Notes: generated from the letters alone by a model not told the origin. 6,723 nt of DNA from RGIG8597 sp050872545 (GCA_050872545.1 JBNMHA010000124.1:1-6723); one strand, 5' to 3'; positions 1 through 6,644 are shown, counted from the first letter of the stretch. Numbers and translations are program-made.

Positions 1-1579
1 ACAACGAATCCGCAGCTACAGACAAACCAGCAATACCGGTGGCCATAGTTCTTAAAATATCTTTATCATGCAGCGACATCTGAAGCGATTCATACGCGTA
101 TTTATCGTGATTGTAATGAATTACGTTTAGTGTTCTGATATACAGTCCGGCAAGCCACTCAAGCATTGCGTCATATTTTTCCATAACTGTGTCAAAATCA
201 AGATATTCATCACGAATCGGCTCAACTCTAGGACCGACCTGAATTTTCAGCCGTTCATCTATACCGCCGTTAATTGTATAAAGCAATGCCTTAGCCAAAT
301 TAGCACGTGCACCGAAAAACTGCATTTGTTTGCCTACACGCATTGCAGAAACACAGCAGGCAATCGCATAATCATCACCGTAATACTGACGCATTAAGTC
401 ATCACTTTCATACTGAATAGCTGATGTTTCAATTGAAGTCTTTGTACAGAAAGTTTTAAATTTGCGCGGAAGACGTTCAGACCACAAAACAGTCAAGTTA
501 GGTTCCGGTGCAGGTCCTAAATTCTTCAATGTGTGAAGGAAACGAAAGCTGTTTTTTGTTACAAGGGAACGACCGTCAAATGCCATTCCACCAATAGATT
601 CGGTAACCCAAGTCGGATCTCCGGAGAACAAATCGTTGTATTCCGGCGTTCTTAGGAATCGGACAATTCTTAATTTTATTACAAATTGATCTACCAATTC
701 CTGAACTTCTTCTTCAGTCAATACGCCGTTCTTTAAATCCCTTTCGGTATAAATATCAAGGAAAGTTGATACTCGTCCCAATGACATCGCCGCACCGTCT
801 TGCTCTTTTACTGCCGCAAGATACGCAAAATAAACCCATTGGAATGCCTCTTTTGCATTTGCTGCCGGCTTGCTTATGTCAAAACCGTAAGAAGAAGCCA
901 TTATTTTCAATTCTTCTAAAGAGTCAATCTGCATTTCGATTTCTTCACGTTGACGGATAATTTCATCAGTCATAACAGGCACGTTAAGCAACTTTTTTTG
1001 TTCTTTTTTGTCTTTTATTAGCCAGTCTACACCGTACAGTGCTACACGGCGGTAGTCACCTATAATTCGTCCGCGTCCGTAAGCATCGGGCAAACCGGTC
1101 AAAAGAGCGGCATGACGTGCCGCACGCATTTCTTCGGTATAGCAGTCGAAAACTCCGTCATTGTGAGTTTTTCTGTGCTGAGTAAAAATCATCTCAGTTA
1201 TAGGATCAAGACTGTATCCAAAAGCACCGAGAGCTGTTTTCACCATTTTTAAACCGCCGCGCGGATAAATTCCACGTTTCAGCGGCTTATCGGTCTGCAA
1301 ACCGACAATTACTTCATTATCTTTATCTATATAACCTGCACAATGAGATGTTATAGAAGAAGGAAGTGTAGTTTCCACATCAAGAATTCCTTTCTTTCTT
1401 TCTTCCTTCATTAAGTCCAGCAACTTATTCCAAACTGTAGTTGTTTTCTTTGTAGGACCGCATAGAAAACTTTCATTGCCTTCATATTCCATGAAGTTCT
1501 TCTGTATAAAGTTTCTTACATCTACACGAACATTCCAACCGTCCTTACGAAAACCTTTCCATTGTTCAATATCTATCAT
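1..1579 (-). CDS. pflB: Formate C-acetyltransferase (pyruvate formate-lyase), C-terminus cut off by the window edge
   Basis: Glycyl-radical enzyme that converts pyruvate and CoA to acetyl-CoA and formate in the cytoplasm during anaerobic fermentation. I translated the 526 codons present by hand and found no stop or frameshift. The start reads MIDIEQWKGFRKDGWNVRVD, typical of PFL. The adjacent active-site cysteines are Cys408-Cys409 in AIACCVSAM (bases 353-358), followed by the family block FFGARANLAKALLYTINGG. These match Cys418/Cys419 of the E. coli enzyme. The visible part ends in AGLSVAADSL, so about the last fifth, including the radical glycine near the C-terminus, lies outside the window. 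The start is fixed by an excellent Shine-Dalgarno (1581-1589). It follows csrA in the same direction, separated by a terminator and its own promoter, so it is probably expressed independently. The activase gene pflA is not visible and may lie beyond the left edge. Confidence 0.97.
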   Translation of the reverse strand, partial: MIDIEQWKGFRKDGWNVRVDVRNFIQKNFMEYEGNESFLCGPTKKTTTVWNKLLDLMKEERKKGILDVETTLPSSITSHCAGYIDKDNEVIVGLQTDKPLKRGIYPRGGLKMVKTALGAFGYSLDPITEMIFTQHRKTHNDGVFDCYTEEMRAARHAALLTGLPDAYGRGRIIGDYRRVALYGVDWLIKDKKEQKKLLNVPVMTDEIIRQREEIEMQIDSLEELKIMASSYGFDISKPAANAKEAFQWVYFAYLAAVKEQDGAAMSLGRVSTFLDIYTERDLKNGVLTEEEVQELVDQFVIKLRIVRFLRTPEYNDLFSGDPTWVTESIGGMAFDGRSLVTKNSFRFLHTLKNLGPAPEPNLTVLWSERLPRKFKTFCTKTSIETSAIQYESDDLMRQYYGDDYAIACCVSAMRVGKQMQFFGARANLAKALLYTINGGIDERLKIQVGPRVEPIRDEYLDFDTVMEKYDAMLEWLAGLYIRTLNVIHYNHDKYAYESLQMSLHDKDILRTMATGIAGLSVAADSL

Positions 1580-1580
1580 A

Positions 1581-1589
1581 ATCACCTCC
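1581..1589 (-). promoter_or_regulatory. Strong ribosome binding site of pflB
   Basis: The minus strand reads GGAGGTGAT, then one T, then the ATG at 1579. This is a near-complete anti-16S match with five bases between GGAGG and the start. It fixes the pflB start and predicts efficient translation. Confidence 0.85.
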
Positions 1590-1628
1590 ACAAATGTCGA
1601 TCATAAATAATATGCCTAAACACTACCT

Positions 1629-1658
1629 TTTATACCACTTTGTCAAGGTTGTTGTAAA
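1629..1658 (-). promoter_or_regulatory. Candidate sigma-70-type promoter for pflB
   Basis: On the minus strand, a -35 box TTTACA (1653-1658, five of six matching TTGACA) and a -10 box TATAAA (1629-1634, five of six matching TATAAT) are separated by 18 bases. This predicts a transcript start near 1622 and a leader of about 43 bases before the ATG. An AT-rich block, AAAAAATATTTTT (1673-1685), lies just upstream about where an UP element would be. A perfect TTGACA (1641-1646) sits inside the spacer, but I see no good -10 at the right distance from it. I recognise no operator for an oxygen or redox regulator. The prediction is by eye only. Confidence 0.5.
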
Positions 1659-1734
1659 TCATGAAACGCATTAAAAATATTTTTTATAGGATTAGAGACT
1701 AGAATAATCGACTGAAATTGTATTGCTAATATTG

Positions 1735-1783
1735 AAAAAGAATGTACTTCCTAATTTCTTTTTCTTATAAGAAAGTACATTCC
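1735..1783 (-). terminator. Rho-independent terminator after csrA
   Basis: On the minus strand, GAATGTACTT (1773-1782) pairs perfectly with AAGTACATTC (1740-1749). A T-G wobble and a C-G pair (1771-1772 with 1750-1751) extend the stem to about 12 bp. The loop is AT-rich and about 19 bases long. TTTTT follows directly (1735-1739). The stem begins just after the csrA stop codon, so it most likely ends the flagellar operon. On the plus strand the same stem is followed by a T-rich tract (1786-1796), so it could also terminate in the other direction, although no plus-strand gene is seen here. Confidence 0.85.
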
Positions 1784-1785
1784 AA

Positions 1786-2013
1786 TTATTTTTTTTGCAG
1801 CAGATGATTTAAATTTTTTACTGCATCGGTTTTAATAACTGATTCTCGGTTTGCATTTTGTATATCAGTGAAAATTTCCTTGCGGAACACTTTCACATTT
1901 TCAGGAGCATTAATTCCTATTTTTACGTAATCGCCTTTAATGCTTACAATCGTAACTTCGATATTATCACCGATAACAATTGCCTCATTTTCTTTTCTTG
2001 CTAAAATCAGCAT
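1786..2013 (-). CDS. csrA: Carbon storage regulator CsrA, translational regulator
   Basis: Small dimeric RNA-binding protein of 75 residues that binds GGA motifs in mRNA leaders. In flagellated bacteria that have FliW, it represses flagellin translation until FliW sequesters it. Family landmarks are intact: the start MLILARKENEAIVIGD with Leu4 and Arg6, the GDYVKIGINAP strand, and Arg44 in VFRKEIF. Arg44 and the N-terminal strand make the RNA-binding surface. After the core, a tail (about residues 50-75, ending LLQKK) parallels the extended C-terminus of Bacillus subtilis CsrA, the FliW-responsive type. Asn55 is kept, at a position I recall as important for FliW binding. The start overlaps the fliW stop by seven bases (ATGCTGA), with AAGGAGG (2018-2024) inside the fliW end. 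That arrangement predicts translational coupling and near-equal synthesis. A terminator follows immediately. Confidence 0.97.
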   Translation of the reverse strand: MLILARKENEAIVIGDNIEVTIVSIKGDYVKIGINAPENVKVFRKEIFTDIQNANRESVIKTDAVKNLNHLLQKK

Positions 2014-2447
2014 TCCCCCTCCTTCTCAGTATGAAGAGGCTGACGAACAGAATACTTATCGTTTGTACTGATAACTTGCTTAGCTTTATGATTTTCCTTG
2101 TTAATTACAAGCGGTCCCAAAAGATTGGCAGTTGTCTTTGCCGGGTCATTATTAAGATTAACAATACTGAACAGCAAATAATCATCATCTTCTTTCAGAC
2201 CTATCGATTCCAAATCAACTTCAACCACAGATAATTTATAATTTTCATCAACTAAAGTCGGATCTACAAGAAGAAACGCTATCTCCGGTATACCTTCCGC
2301 CTGCAGCCAATAAAACGGACTGTTTTCGCTGCTGTTAAGAAGAACGTATTCCTGAACATCTTCCAAACCAAACAATCCTTCTTCTATAAATATTCTCTGT
2401 TTTTCCGAAACTTCAATTTCACCAAAGATTCTTGTCAGAATTTTCAT
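2007..2447 (-). CDS. fliW: Flagellar assembly factor FliW, canonical copy
   Basis: Cytoplasmic protein of 146 residues. In the known circuit it binds flagellin, and when flagellin is exported it binds CsrA instead and lifts repression of flagellin translation. The N-terminal half has the family pattern: FGEIEVSEKQ (about 9-18), EGLFG (23-27), YVLL (34-37), PEIAFLLVDP (54-63). The C-terminal half keeps the signature TANLLGPLVIN (106-116), KQVI (123-126) and YSVRQPL (132-138), which corresponds to the YxxRHPL end of typical FliW. It overlaps csrA by seven bases. A 43-base AT-rich gap separates it from the upstream paralogue. Its own Shine-Dalgarno is weak: AGAGAG lies very near the ATG, and GAGG is about 12 bases away. 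By sequence this copy is the better candidate for the orthodox CsrA antagonist. Confidence 0.95.
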   Translation of the reverse strand: MKILTRIFGEIEVSEKQRIFIEEGLFGLEDVQEYVLLNSSENSPFYWLQAEGIPEIAFLLVDPTLVDENYKLSVVEVDLESIGLKEDDDYLLFSIVNLNNDPAKTTANLLGPLVINKENHKAKQVISTNDKYSVRQPLHTEKEGEC

Positions 2448-2490
2448 CTACTCTCTTACCTCATAATATTTTTAATATCATGCAATTTTT

Positions 2491-2904
2491 CTATTTATCG
2501 GAAACATCCGCATGATTTACGAACTGCCTTCCTTTATTCATCGCCCGGTTAATCAAAATCGGAGACTTAAAGTTCACATCAAAATCACCGGCATTGTTTC
2601 CTTTTATAAAAGGACAAAGTACCAAAACTTCATCCGGCAAAACATCGCTTTCACATCCTACAGACTGCAAATCGTCCGCATCAAGCCGAAGCCGGAAGTT
2701 TTTCTCCACAACAAAAGGATCAATTAGGAAAAAAGAAATTTCAGGATAATCCCTTGCTTGCAAACAGTAAAGAATTTCATCTTCACTTACAGGCAACAAA
2801 ATATAATTGCGGATATTCGCAGCTCCGTGCAGACCTTCCGCAAAGGAAATCTGCTGATCATCCGAAACTTCTATTTTTCCAAAAACTTCCGTCAGTACTT
2901 CCAT
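2491..2904 (-). CDS. fliW: Divergent second FliW paralogue
   Basis: A 137-residue protein of the FliW family. It aligns without gaps to the downstream copy over its first 83 residues, with about 38 identities by hand count, including FGKIEVS (8-14), EGLHG (23-27), YILL (34-37), LQA (48-50), PEISFFLIDP (54-63) and DLQSVG (78-83). The second half diverges. The TANL signature is replaced by VNFKSPILIN (110-119), and the protein stops after GRQFVNHADVSDK, so the terminal YxxRxPL element is missing. No remnant of it follows the TAG stop in any frame, so this is not a simple recent frameshift. Translation starts three bases after the flgL stop with no convincing Shine-Dalgarno, which suggests coupling to flgL. 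It probably still binds a flagellar or CsrA partner, but its role may differ from that of the other copy. The family call is strong and the exact function is unknown. Confidence 0.88.
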   Translation of the reverse strand: MEVLTEVFGKIEVSDDQQISFAEGLHGAANIRNYILLPVSEDEILYCLQARDYPEISFFLIDPFVVEKNFRLRLDADDLQSVGCESDVLPDEVLVLCPFIKGNNAGDFDVNFKSPILINRAMNKGRQFVNHADVSDK

Positions 2905-2907
2905 AAA

Positions 2908-4155
2908 CTACCGCAGAAAATCCATCAGCGATGTTTTTGTAATTTTTGCTAAACTGGACAATGCCGCTTTATGTGCAAAATCCAACGCTGCTAAATCAGT
3001 TAAAGCTTTTGCCATATCAACATCTTCAAGTTTAGACATATTTTCTGTATATGCAGCTTTATCATCACCTAAACGTTCTGATAAATAATCAAGACGATTC
3101 TGCAACGCTCCGGTTTTTGCCTGATGGAAAGTAATATTATTTACCGCTTCATCAAGTGCGCCGAGGTAACGTCCTCCAATATCTTCCGGATTGTTCTGAA
3201 TCATCGCGTCACGCAAACCAATCAATACATCAAAAATACTTCCGCCGAAAACATCAGCATCTTTATTGTAATTATTCGGACCGAAAGGATAACCTTCTTC
3301 GATAACGCCTAAATTCTGAAGAACATTTCCGCCTTCAATATCAGCCATTTCAATTCTATGCGGATGTGCTGATTTAATAATTAATCCGCCGTCCGTAATA
3401 TCCACCGACGCATTTACCGCAGCATCGCTTTTGTTGATTTTATCCATAATCGCATAAACGTTGTCGCCGCTTTGGAAATCAATACGCACTCCGTCAATCA
3501 TTACAGCTGCATCATTTTCCAAACGAAAATCCGCTGTATTAACTTTTGAATGAACTTCAAACTGTTCTGCCCAAAATAATTCGCTTCCTGCCGGAACAGC
3601 AGATGCATATTCATTGAAATCAATCTCACGCAAATGTTTACCGCTGTCGCCAAGATAATGAACTTCGGTAATCATTGCAGTATCTGCACCTTTTACAGCA
3701 CCTTCTATCACTTCAAACGGCTTTGTATATTGATGACCGCTGAATAAGTAATTTCCTTTATATTTGGAATTTGCTTCCGTTATCAAATTTCGCAGAAGTT
3801 GATCCACTTCCTGTGACATTGCAAGTCTATTTTCTTTATTATAAATACCGTTTGCGCCCTGCACGGCAAGTTCACGCACTCGCTGCAACATGTCAATTGT
3901 AGACGCCATTTTAGATTCCGCCAACATTCTTTCACCGGCAAGGTCATTTATATTTCGTTCCAGCTGTTCGATCTTGAACATCTTGCTGTGAAAAGTCATC
4001 GCTTGAGTTACATCAACCGGACTTTCGCTCGGCAGCCGATGTTTTTTCCCGGTACTGATTTGGTTGTTGACTTTATCCATCATGTATTCACGGTTTGTTA
4101 AGTGATACATACTGTTGTCGTTTGTTGTATTAGTTCCTATTCTGTAAATACTCAT
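2908..4155 (-). CDS. flgL: Flagellar hook-associated protein 3 (hook-filament junction protein FlgL)
   Basis: Forms, with FlgK, the junction ring between hook and filament. It is exported through the flagellar type III system and folds into flagellin-like terminal helices. The chosen start gives 415 residues beginning MSIYRIGTN. The N-terminal helical region contains NNQISTGKKHRLPSESPVD (about residues 29-47), followed by the family motif GNYLFSGHQ near residue 135. The C-terminal coiled region runs TGALQNRLDYLSERL, MSKLEDVDMAKALTDL, and ends SLMDFLR, a typical FlgL ending. The reading frame extends five codons further to an ATG at 4170, but GGAGG (4164-4168) lies inside that extension, eight bases before the ATG at 4155, so the shorter start is preferred. 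It lies 89 bases downstream of flgK and ends three bases before the first fliW. The middle, surface-exposed part is the family's variable domain. Confidence 0.95.
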   Translation of the reverse strand: MSIYRIGTNTTNDNSMYHLTNREYMMDKVNNQISTGKKHRLPSESPVDVTQAMTFHSKMFKIEQLERNINDLAGERMLAESKMASTIDMLQRVRELAVQGANGIYNKENRLAMSQEVDQLLRNLITEANSKYKGNYLFSGHQYTKPFEVIEGAVKGADTAMITEVHYLGDSGKHLREIDFNEYASAVPAGSELFWAEQFEVHSKVNTADFRLENDAAVMIDGVRIDFQSGDNVYAIMDKINKSDAAVNASVDITDGGLIIKSAHPHRIEMADIEGGNVLQNLGVIEEGYPFGPNNYNKDADVFGGSIFDVLIGLRDAMIQNNPEDIGGRYLGALDEAVNNITFHQAKTGALQNRLDYLSERLGDDKAAYTENMSKLEDVDMAKALTDLAALDFAHKAALSSLAKITKTSLMDFLR

Positions 4156-4163
4156 AATCTGTG

Positions 4164-4168
4164 CCTCC
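4164..4168 (-). promoter_or_regulatory. Ribosome binding site that sets the flgL start
   Basis: The minus strand reads GGAGG, then eight bases, then the ATG at 4155. An alternative in-frame ATG at 4170 shares its last base with this site and has no good Shine-Dalgarno of its own. The site therefore decides for the 415-residue protein beginning MSIYRIG. Confidence 0.8.
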
Positions 4169-4195
4169 ATTCACCGGATTTTAATATTTGGTTTT

Positions 4196-4224
4196 ATATT
4201 CGGAACTGCATAACAATAGATTTA
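4196..4224 (-). promoter_or_regulatory. Weak sigma-28-like promoter candidate before flgL
   Basis: In the 89-base gap between flgK and flgL the minus strand shows TAAA (4221-4224), 17 bases, then CCGAATAT (4196-4203). The flagellar sigma-28 consensus is roughly TAAA, about 15-16 bases, then (G)CCGATAT. The match therefore needs one extra base in the spacer and one in the -10 element. It would let flgL, both fliW copies and csrA be raised late in assembly. It may be coincidental in AT-rich DNA. Confidence 0.22.
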
Positions 4225-4244
4225 ATTTTGCCCACTTCCTGTGC

Positions 4245-6140
4245 TTAAATCTTTGCTATCAGTGTTTCCAACATCTTATCCATCTCAGAAACAAATTTCG
4301 CAGTAGCATTGTAGCCATGCTGAAATTTTATCAAGTTCGCAAATTCTTCATCCAGATTTACCGCACTTACCGACTTGCGCAGATTTTCCAGATTGTTCAT
4401 CATTGTTTCCTGTACCTTGAATCCGCTTTCAGCTTCTCTGGCACGAGAACCGACATCGGCAACTAAATTTTCAAAGTATTGAGAAAACGTCATCGACATT
4501 CCGACCATAACGTGATTTTCTTTCAAGCTGCCTATTCTTAACGCATTTGAAGAATCACCAGAACCGTTGGAAAGATTTTTCACGCCGTCGCCGGTTGTAT
4601 CAATGCCGCCTGCAGCAGCAATATAATTCACATCGCTTTTAATTTTGCTTTCCACTGCCATATAAACAGCCGGATCGGTCAGCGGCGCAATCGACCAAAC
4701 GCTGTCTTCACGCAGTTTGGCAACTTCACCGACATTAGAAGAATCAAATGCGCCTTCTGCTCCGGACTGCTGCAAAACGCCGGCATAACCTGTCAGGAAC
4801 ATTCCGCTATCTTCAATGTGGCGCAGAACGAAATCAGGCGTTGCTTCATCAGTAAAATAATCTGCTTTCAGCGAAAGTTTTCCCTGTGCATTCACAAACG
4901 CATTTACGCCTGCACCGGCTTCATTTATTTTGTCAATTACACGCTGCAGCGTATCGGTTTCAGTATATTCTACAATCGCTCCGTTTAAATTCATTTCACC
5001 ACGAATGCCAATCTTGTCATTAAGGTCAACTTTGTTTGTTCCGCTTACTTTAAATAAGAAAGTAGAATCGTCCACTCCGTCACGGTCAACATCGAAATTA
5101 CCGCTGGCATCTGTAGTGTAAGGATACTCGGTAAAGAAAGAATTTCCCGTCGTGCCGTTCAGCCCGAATCCGTCACGATGAATTTCGTTTACCAAATCCG
5201 CAACATTTACCGCAAATGAATTGATTTTCTTTTGTTCCTCATACAAATCCATATCACGTAAATCTACAAGTCCCGCAAGTTCTCCGCCTCGGAACTGAAC
5301 CATTTCTCCATCTGCCCAGTAAATATCACTGTAGCCTCGATTTGCCGAATCCGGAATCATTTTAAGCTGTTCGTATTCGCCGCCCTGAACAAGCATTTTT
5401 GAACCGATATACAAAACAAGCTCATTTGAATCTTCACGTGAAATATTAACATCGGCAATCTTTGACAGCCGGTCAATAAACAAATCTCGCTTATCATACA
5501 AATCGTTAGGATTGTCGCCTACAGCTTCACTTCTTAATATTCGCTCATTCAAACCGGCAATTTTTTTAGCCAAATCATTTACTTCTTTGGCCTTTTCTTC
5601 AATTTCCATATTCACATTATTGCGAATATCGGTCATTTGCTGAAAATGGTGCCGAACGCTGTTTGTCAAAATATTTGCTTTTTCCACAAGTACGGTACGT
5701 GCAGACTTTTCTTCCGGATTATTTGCCACATCGCTCCAAGCATTCATGAATTCATCAAAGCCGCGTCGCAGCGTGTTGTACATCATCGGATCATTGTAAA
5801 CACTAGGTTCAGCATAAACGAGTTGCATTTGGTGCAGATATTTATTTTTCATATCAAAGTAACCAAAATCTTTTGATGATGAAATAATTCTGTTGTCTAC
5901 AAGCTGATCGCGAATTCTTCTTACCGAAGCGACTTCCACACCTTGACCGATTTGTCCCGGAGTATTCTCCCTGCTTAAACCGGGAATATACAAAGGTGAA
6001 AATGTCTGAAGCTCTATTTTTTGCCTTGAATAACCTTCTGTATTCAGATTATTCAAGTTCTGTCCGGTTACATTCATTGCTTGCGTATGAGCTACAAGCG
6101 AACGTTTGCCCATCTCAATTCCGTGAAATGTTGAAATCAT
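4245..6140 (-). CDS. flgK: Flagellar hook-associated protein 1 (hook-filament junction protein FlgK)
   Basis: First junction protein laid on the hook, exported through the flagellar type III system with FlgN as its chaperone. The product has 631 residues. The N-terminal axial motif (about residues 20-44) includes NVTGQNLNNLNTEGYSRQK, with the conserved GYSRQ. GQIGQGVEV (62-70) and GDNPNDLYDKRDLFIDRLS (208-226) are also family blocks. The C-terminus carries NLDEEFANLIKFQHGYNAT (595-613) and ends in an amphipathic helix, matching the rod/hook C-terminal domain. The central region (about 330-540) is the variable surface domain and holds two Asp-rich DGV loops. The start has a good Shine-Dalgarno, AAAGGAGA (6145-6152), placed directly after the flgN stop. 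The N-terminal third resembles treponemal FlgK as I remember it, which is my main taxonomic clue. Confidence 0.97.
   Translation of the reverse strand: MISTFHGIEMGKRSLVAHTQAMNVTGQNLNNLNTEGYSRQKIELQTFSPLYIPGLSRENTPGQIGQGVEVASVRRIRDQLVDNRIISSSKDFGYFDMKNKYLHQMQLVYAEPSVYNDPMMYNTLRRGFDEFMNAWSDVANNPEEKSARTVLVEKANILTNSVRHHFQQMTDIRNNVNMEIEEKAKEVNDLAKKIAGLNERILRSEAVGDNPNDLYDKRDLFIDRLSKIADVNISREDSNELVLYIGSKMLVQGGEYEQLKMIPDSANRGYSDIYWADGEMVQFRGGELAGLVDLRDMDLYEEQKKINSFAVNVADLVNEIHRDGFGLNGTTGNSFFTEYPYTTDASGNFDVDRDGVDDSTFLFKVSGTNKVDLNDKIGIRGEMNLNGAIVEYTETDTLQRVIDKINEAGAGVNAFVNAQGKLSLKADYFTDEATPDFVLRHIEDSGMFLTGYAGVLQQSGAEGAFDSSNVGEVAKLREDSVWSIAPLTDPAVYMAVESKIKSDVNYIAAAGGIDTTGDGVKNLSNGSGDSSNALRIGSLKENHVMVGMSMTFSQYFENLVADVGSRAREAESGFKVQETMMNNLENLRKSVSAVNLDEEFANLIKFQHGYNATAKFVSEMDKMLETLIAKI
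4575..4601 (-). other. Asp-rich DTTGDGV loop in FlgK
   Basis: FlgK residues 514-522 read DTTGDGVKN, an Asp/Gly pattern like the calcium-binding loops of dockerin or thrombospondin type 3 repeats. It lies shortly before the C-terminal axial helix and is followed by a Gly/Ser/Asn-rich linker. Metal binding is an inference. Confidence 0.35.
5067..5093 (-). other. Asp-rich DVDRDGVDD loop in FlgK
   Basis: FlgK residues 350-358 read DVDRDGVDD. Acidic residues at positions 1, 3, 5, 8 and 9 with a central glycine resemble the DxDxDG calcium-binding loop. It sits in the surface-exposed middle domain, the part that varies between species. Calcium binding is an inference from spacing only. Confidence 0.4.
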
Positions 6141-6144
6141 ATCT

Positions 6145-6152
6145 TCTCCTTT
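6145..6152 (-). promoter_or_regulatory. Ribosome binding site of flgK
   Basis: AAAGGAGA on the minus strand follows the flgN TAG stop directly and lies four bases before the flgK ATG (GGAG is five bases before it). It fills most of the 12-base gap and supports co-translation of chaperone and client from one message. Confidence 0.75.
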
Positions 6153-6644
6153 CTAAATAGTTCGTCGAAACATTACCGGAGCACCGGCACCCGAACGTTT
6201 GTTATTTTTTCCTACACTGTAAGTATTTCCGCCGAACGGCACATTATTAAACAACTTGGAAGCTTTTAACTTTGCGACATAAAGTGCATCTTTAAGCAAA
6301 GCTACATTGATTGCTTCTGCATCACGATACTGCAAAATTAATTTTTTAATTTCTTCTTTTTTTGCTGATATAAGATTTTCCGTCATAACTTCAGCCGTAT
6401 CTTTTGATGAAGACACATCTGTCTTCATGCGAGATAAAAGCCTGTCGAGTTTACGTTCCGTAACAGACAGCGCACCTTTAAGATTATTTTGTTCATTTGT
6501 AACCGCAGAAAGCTTTTCCCAATCCTGACTTGAGATTACATTTTTCTTCTCGTCCGCAAGACTGCACAGCTGCTGCAAAATTTCTTGAAGTGTTCCGTAC
6601 AAAGAAAGTTTATTTATTGATAATCCGTTTTCTTCTGGTACCAT
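6153..6644 (-). CDS. flgN: FlgN-family flagellar export chaperone
   Basis: Small cytoplasmic chaperone predicted to hold FlgK and FlgL unfolded and deliver them to the export gate. The sequence is poorly conserved, so the call rests on three things: size (163 residues from the chosen ATG), an almost entirely helical heptad-like composition (LYGTLQEILQQLCSLADEK near 15-33, then Lys/Glu/Leu-rich stretches to about 125), and position 12 bases upstream of flgK. After the helices comes a Gly/Ser/Asn-rich tail ending APVMFRRTI, where FlgN proteins carry a flexible client-binding segment. The frame is open upstream to a TTG at 6671 and beyond to the edge. The ATG at 6644 is preferred because GGAG (6652-6655) precedes it by seven bases and the protein then has a usual FlgN length. 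Weakly conserved coiled-coil proteins can be misassigned. Confidence 0.8.
   Translation of the reverse strand: MVPEENGLSINKLSLYGTLQEILQQLCSLADEKKNVISSQDWEKLSAVTNEQNNLKGALSVTERKLDRLLSRMKTDVSSSKDTAEVMTENLISAKKEEIKKLILQYRDAEAINVALLKDALYVAKLKASKLFNNVPFGGNTYSVGKNNKRSGAGAPVMFRRTI

Noticed and set aside
766..960. Plus-strand open frame of 64 codons
   Set aside because: It lies antisense inside pflB, has no ribosome binding site, and encodes nothing recognisable.
1371..1410. Pyrimidine-rich TTTC-like run as a simple repeat
   Set aside because: It is in-frame coding sequence of pflB (Glu/Arg/Lys-rich segment), not a repeat tract with variable-number character.
1641..1646. Perfect TTGACA as the -35 box of the pflB promoter
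   Set aside because: No acceptable -10 hexamer lies 16-18 bases downstream. The overlapping TTTACA/TATAAA pair fits better.
1673..1684. AAAAATATTTTT palindrome as a regulator binding site
   Set aside because: Short AT-only palindromes are expected by chance in this composition, and it matches no operator I know. It is better read as an AT-rich upstream element.
2018..2024. CsrA autoregulatory site overlapping the csrA Shine-Dalgarno (AAGGA motif)
   Set aside because: Any AAGGAGG ribosome binding site contains this motif, and I see no paired second site or hairpin presenting it, so it is not evidence of autoregulation.
1980..2952. Three plus-strand open frames opposite the csrA, fliW and flgL genes
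   Set aside because: They are antisense shadows of well-supported minus-strand genes, with AT-rich low-information translations and no family similarity.
5637..6528. Plus-strand frames opposite flgK and flgN
   Set aside because: They mirror the coding frame of conserved minus-strand genes and show no start signals or domains.
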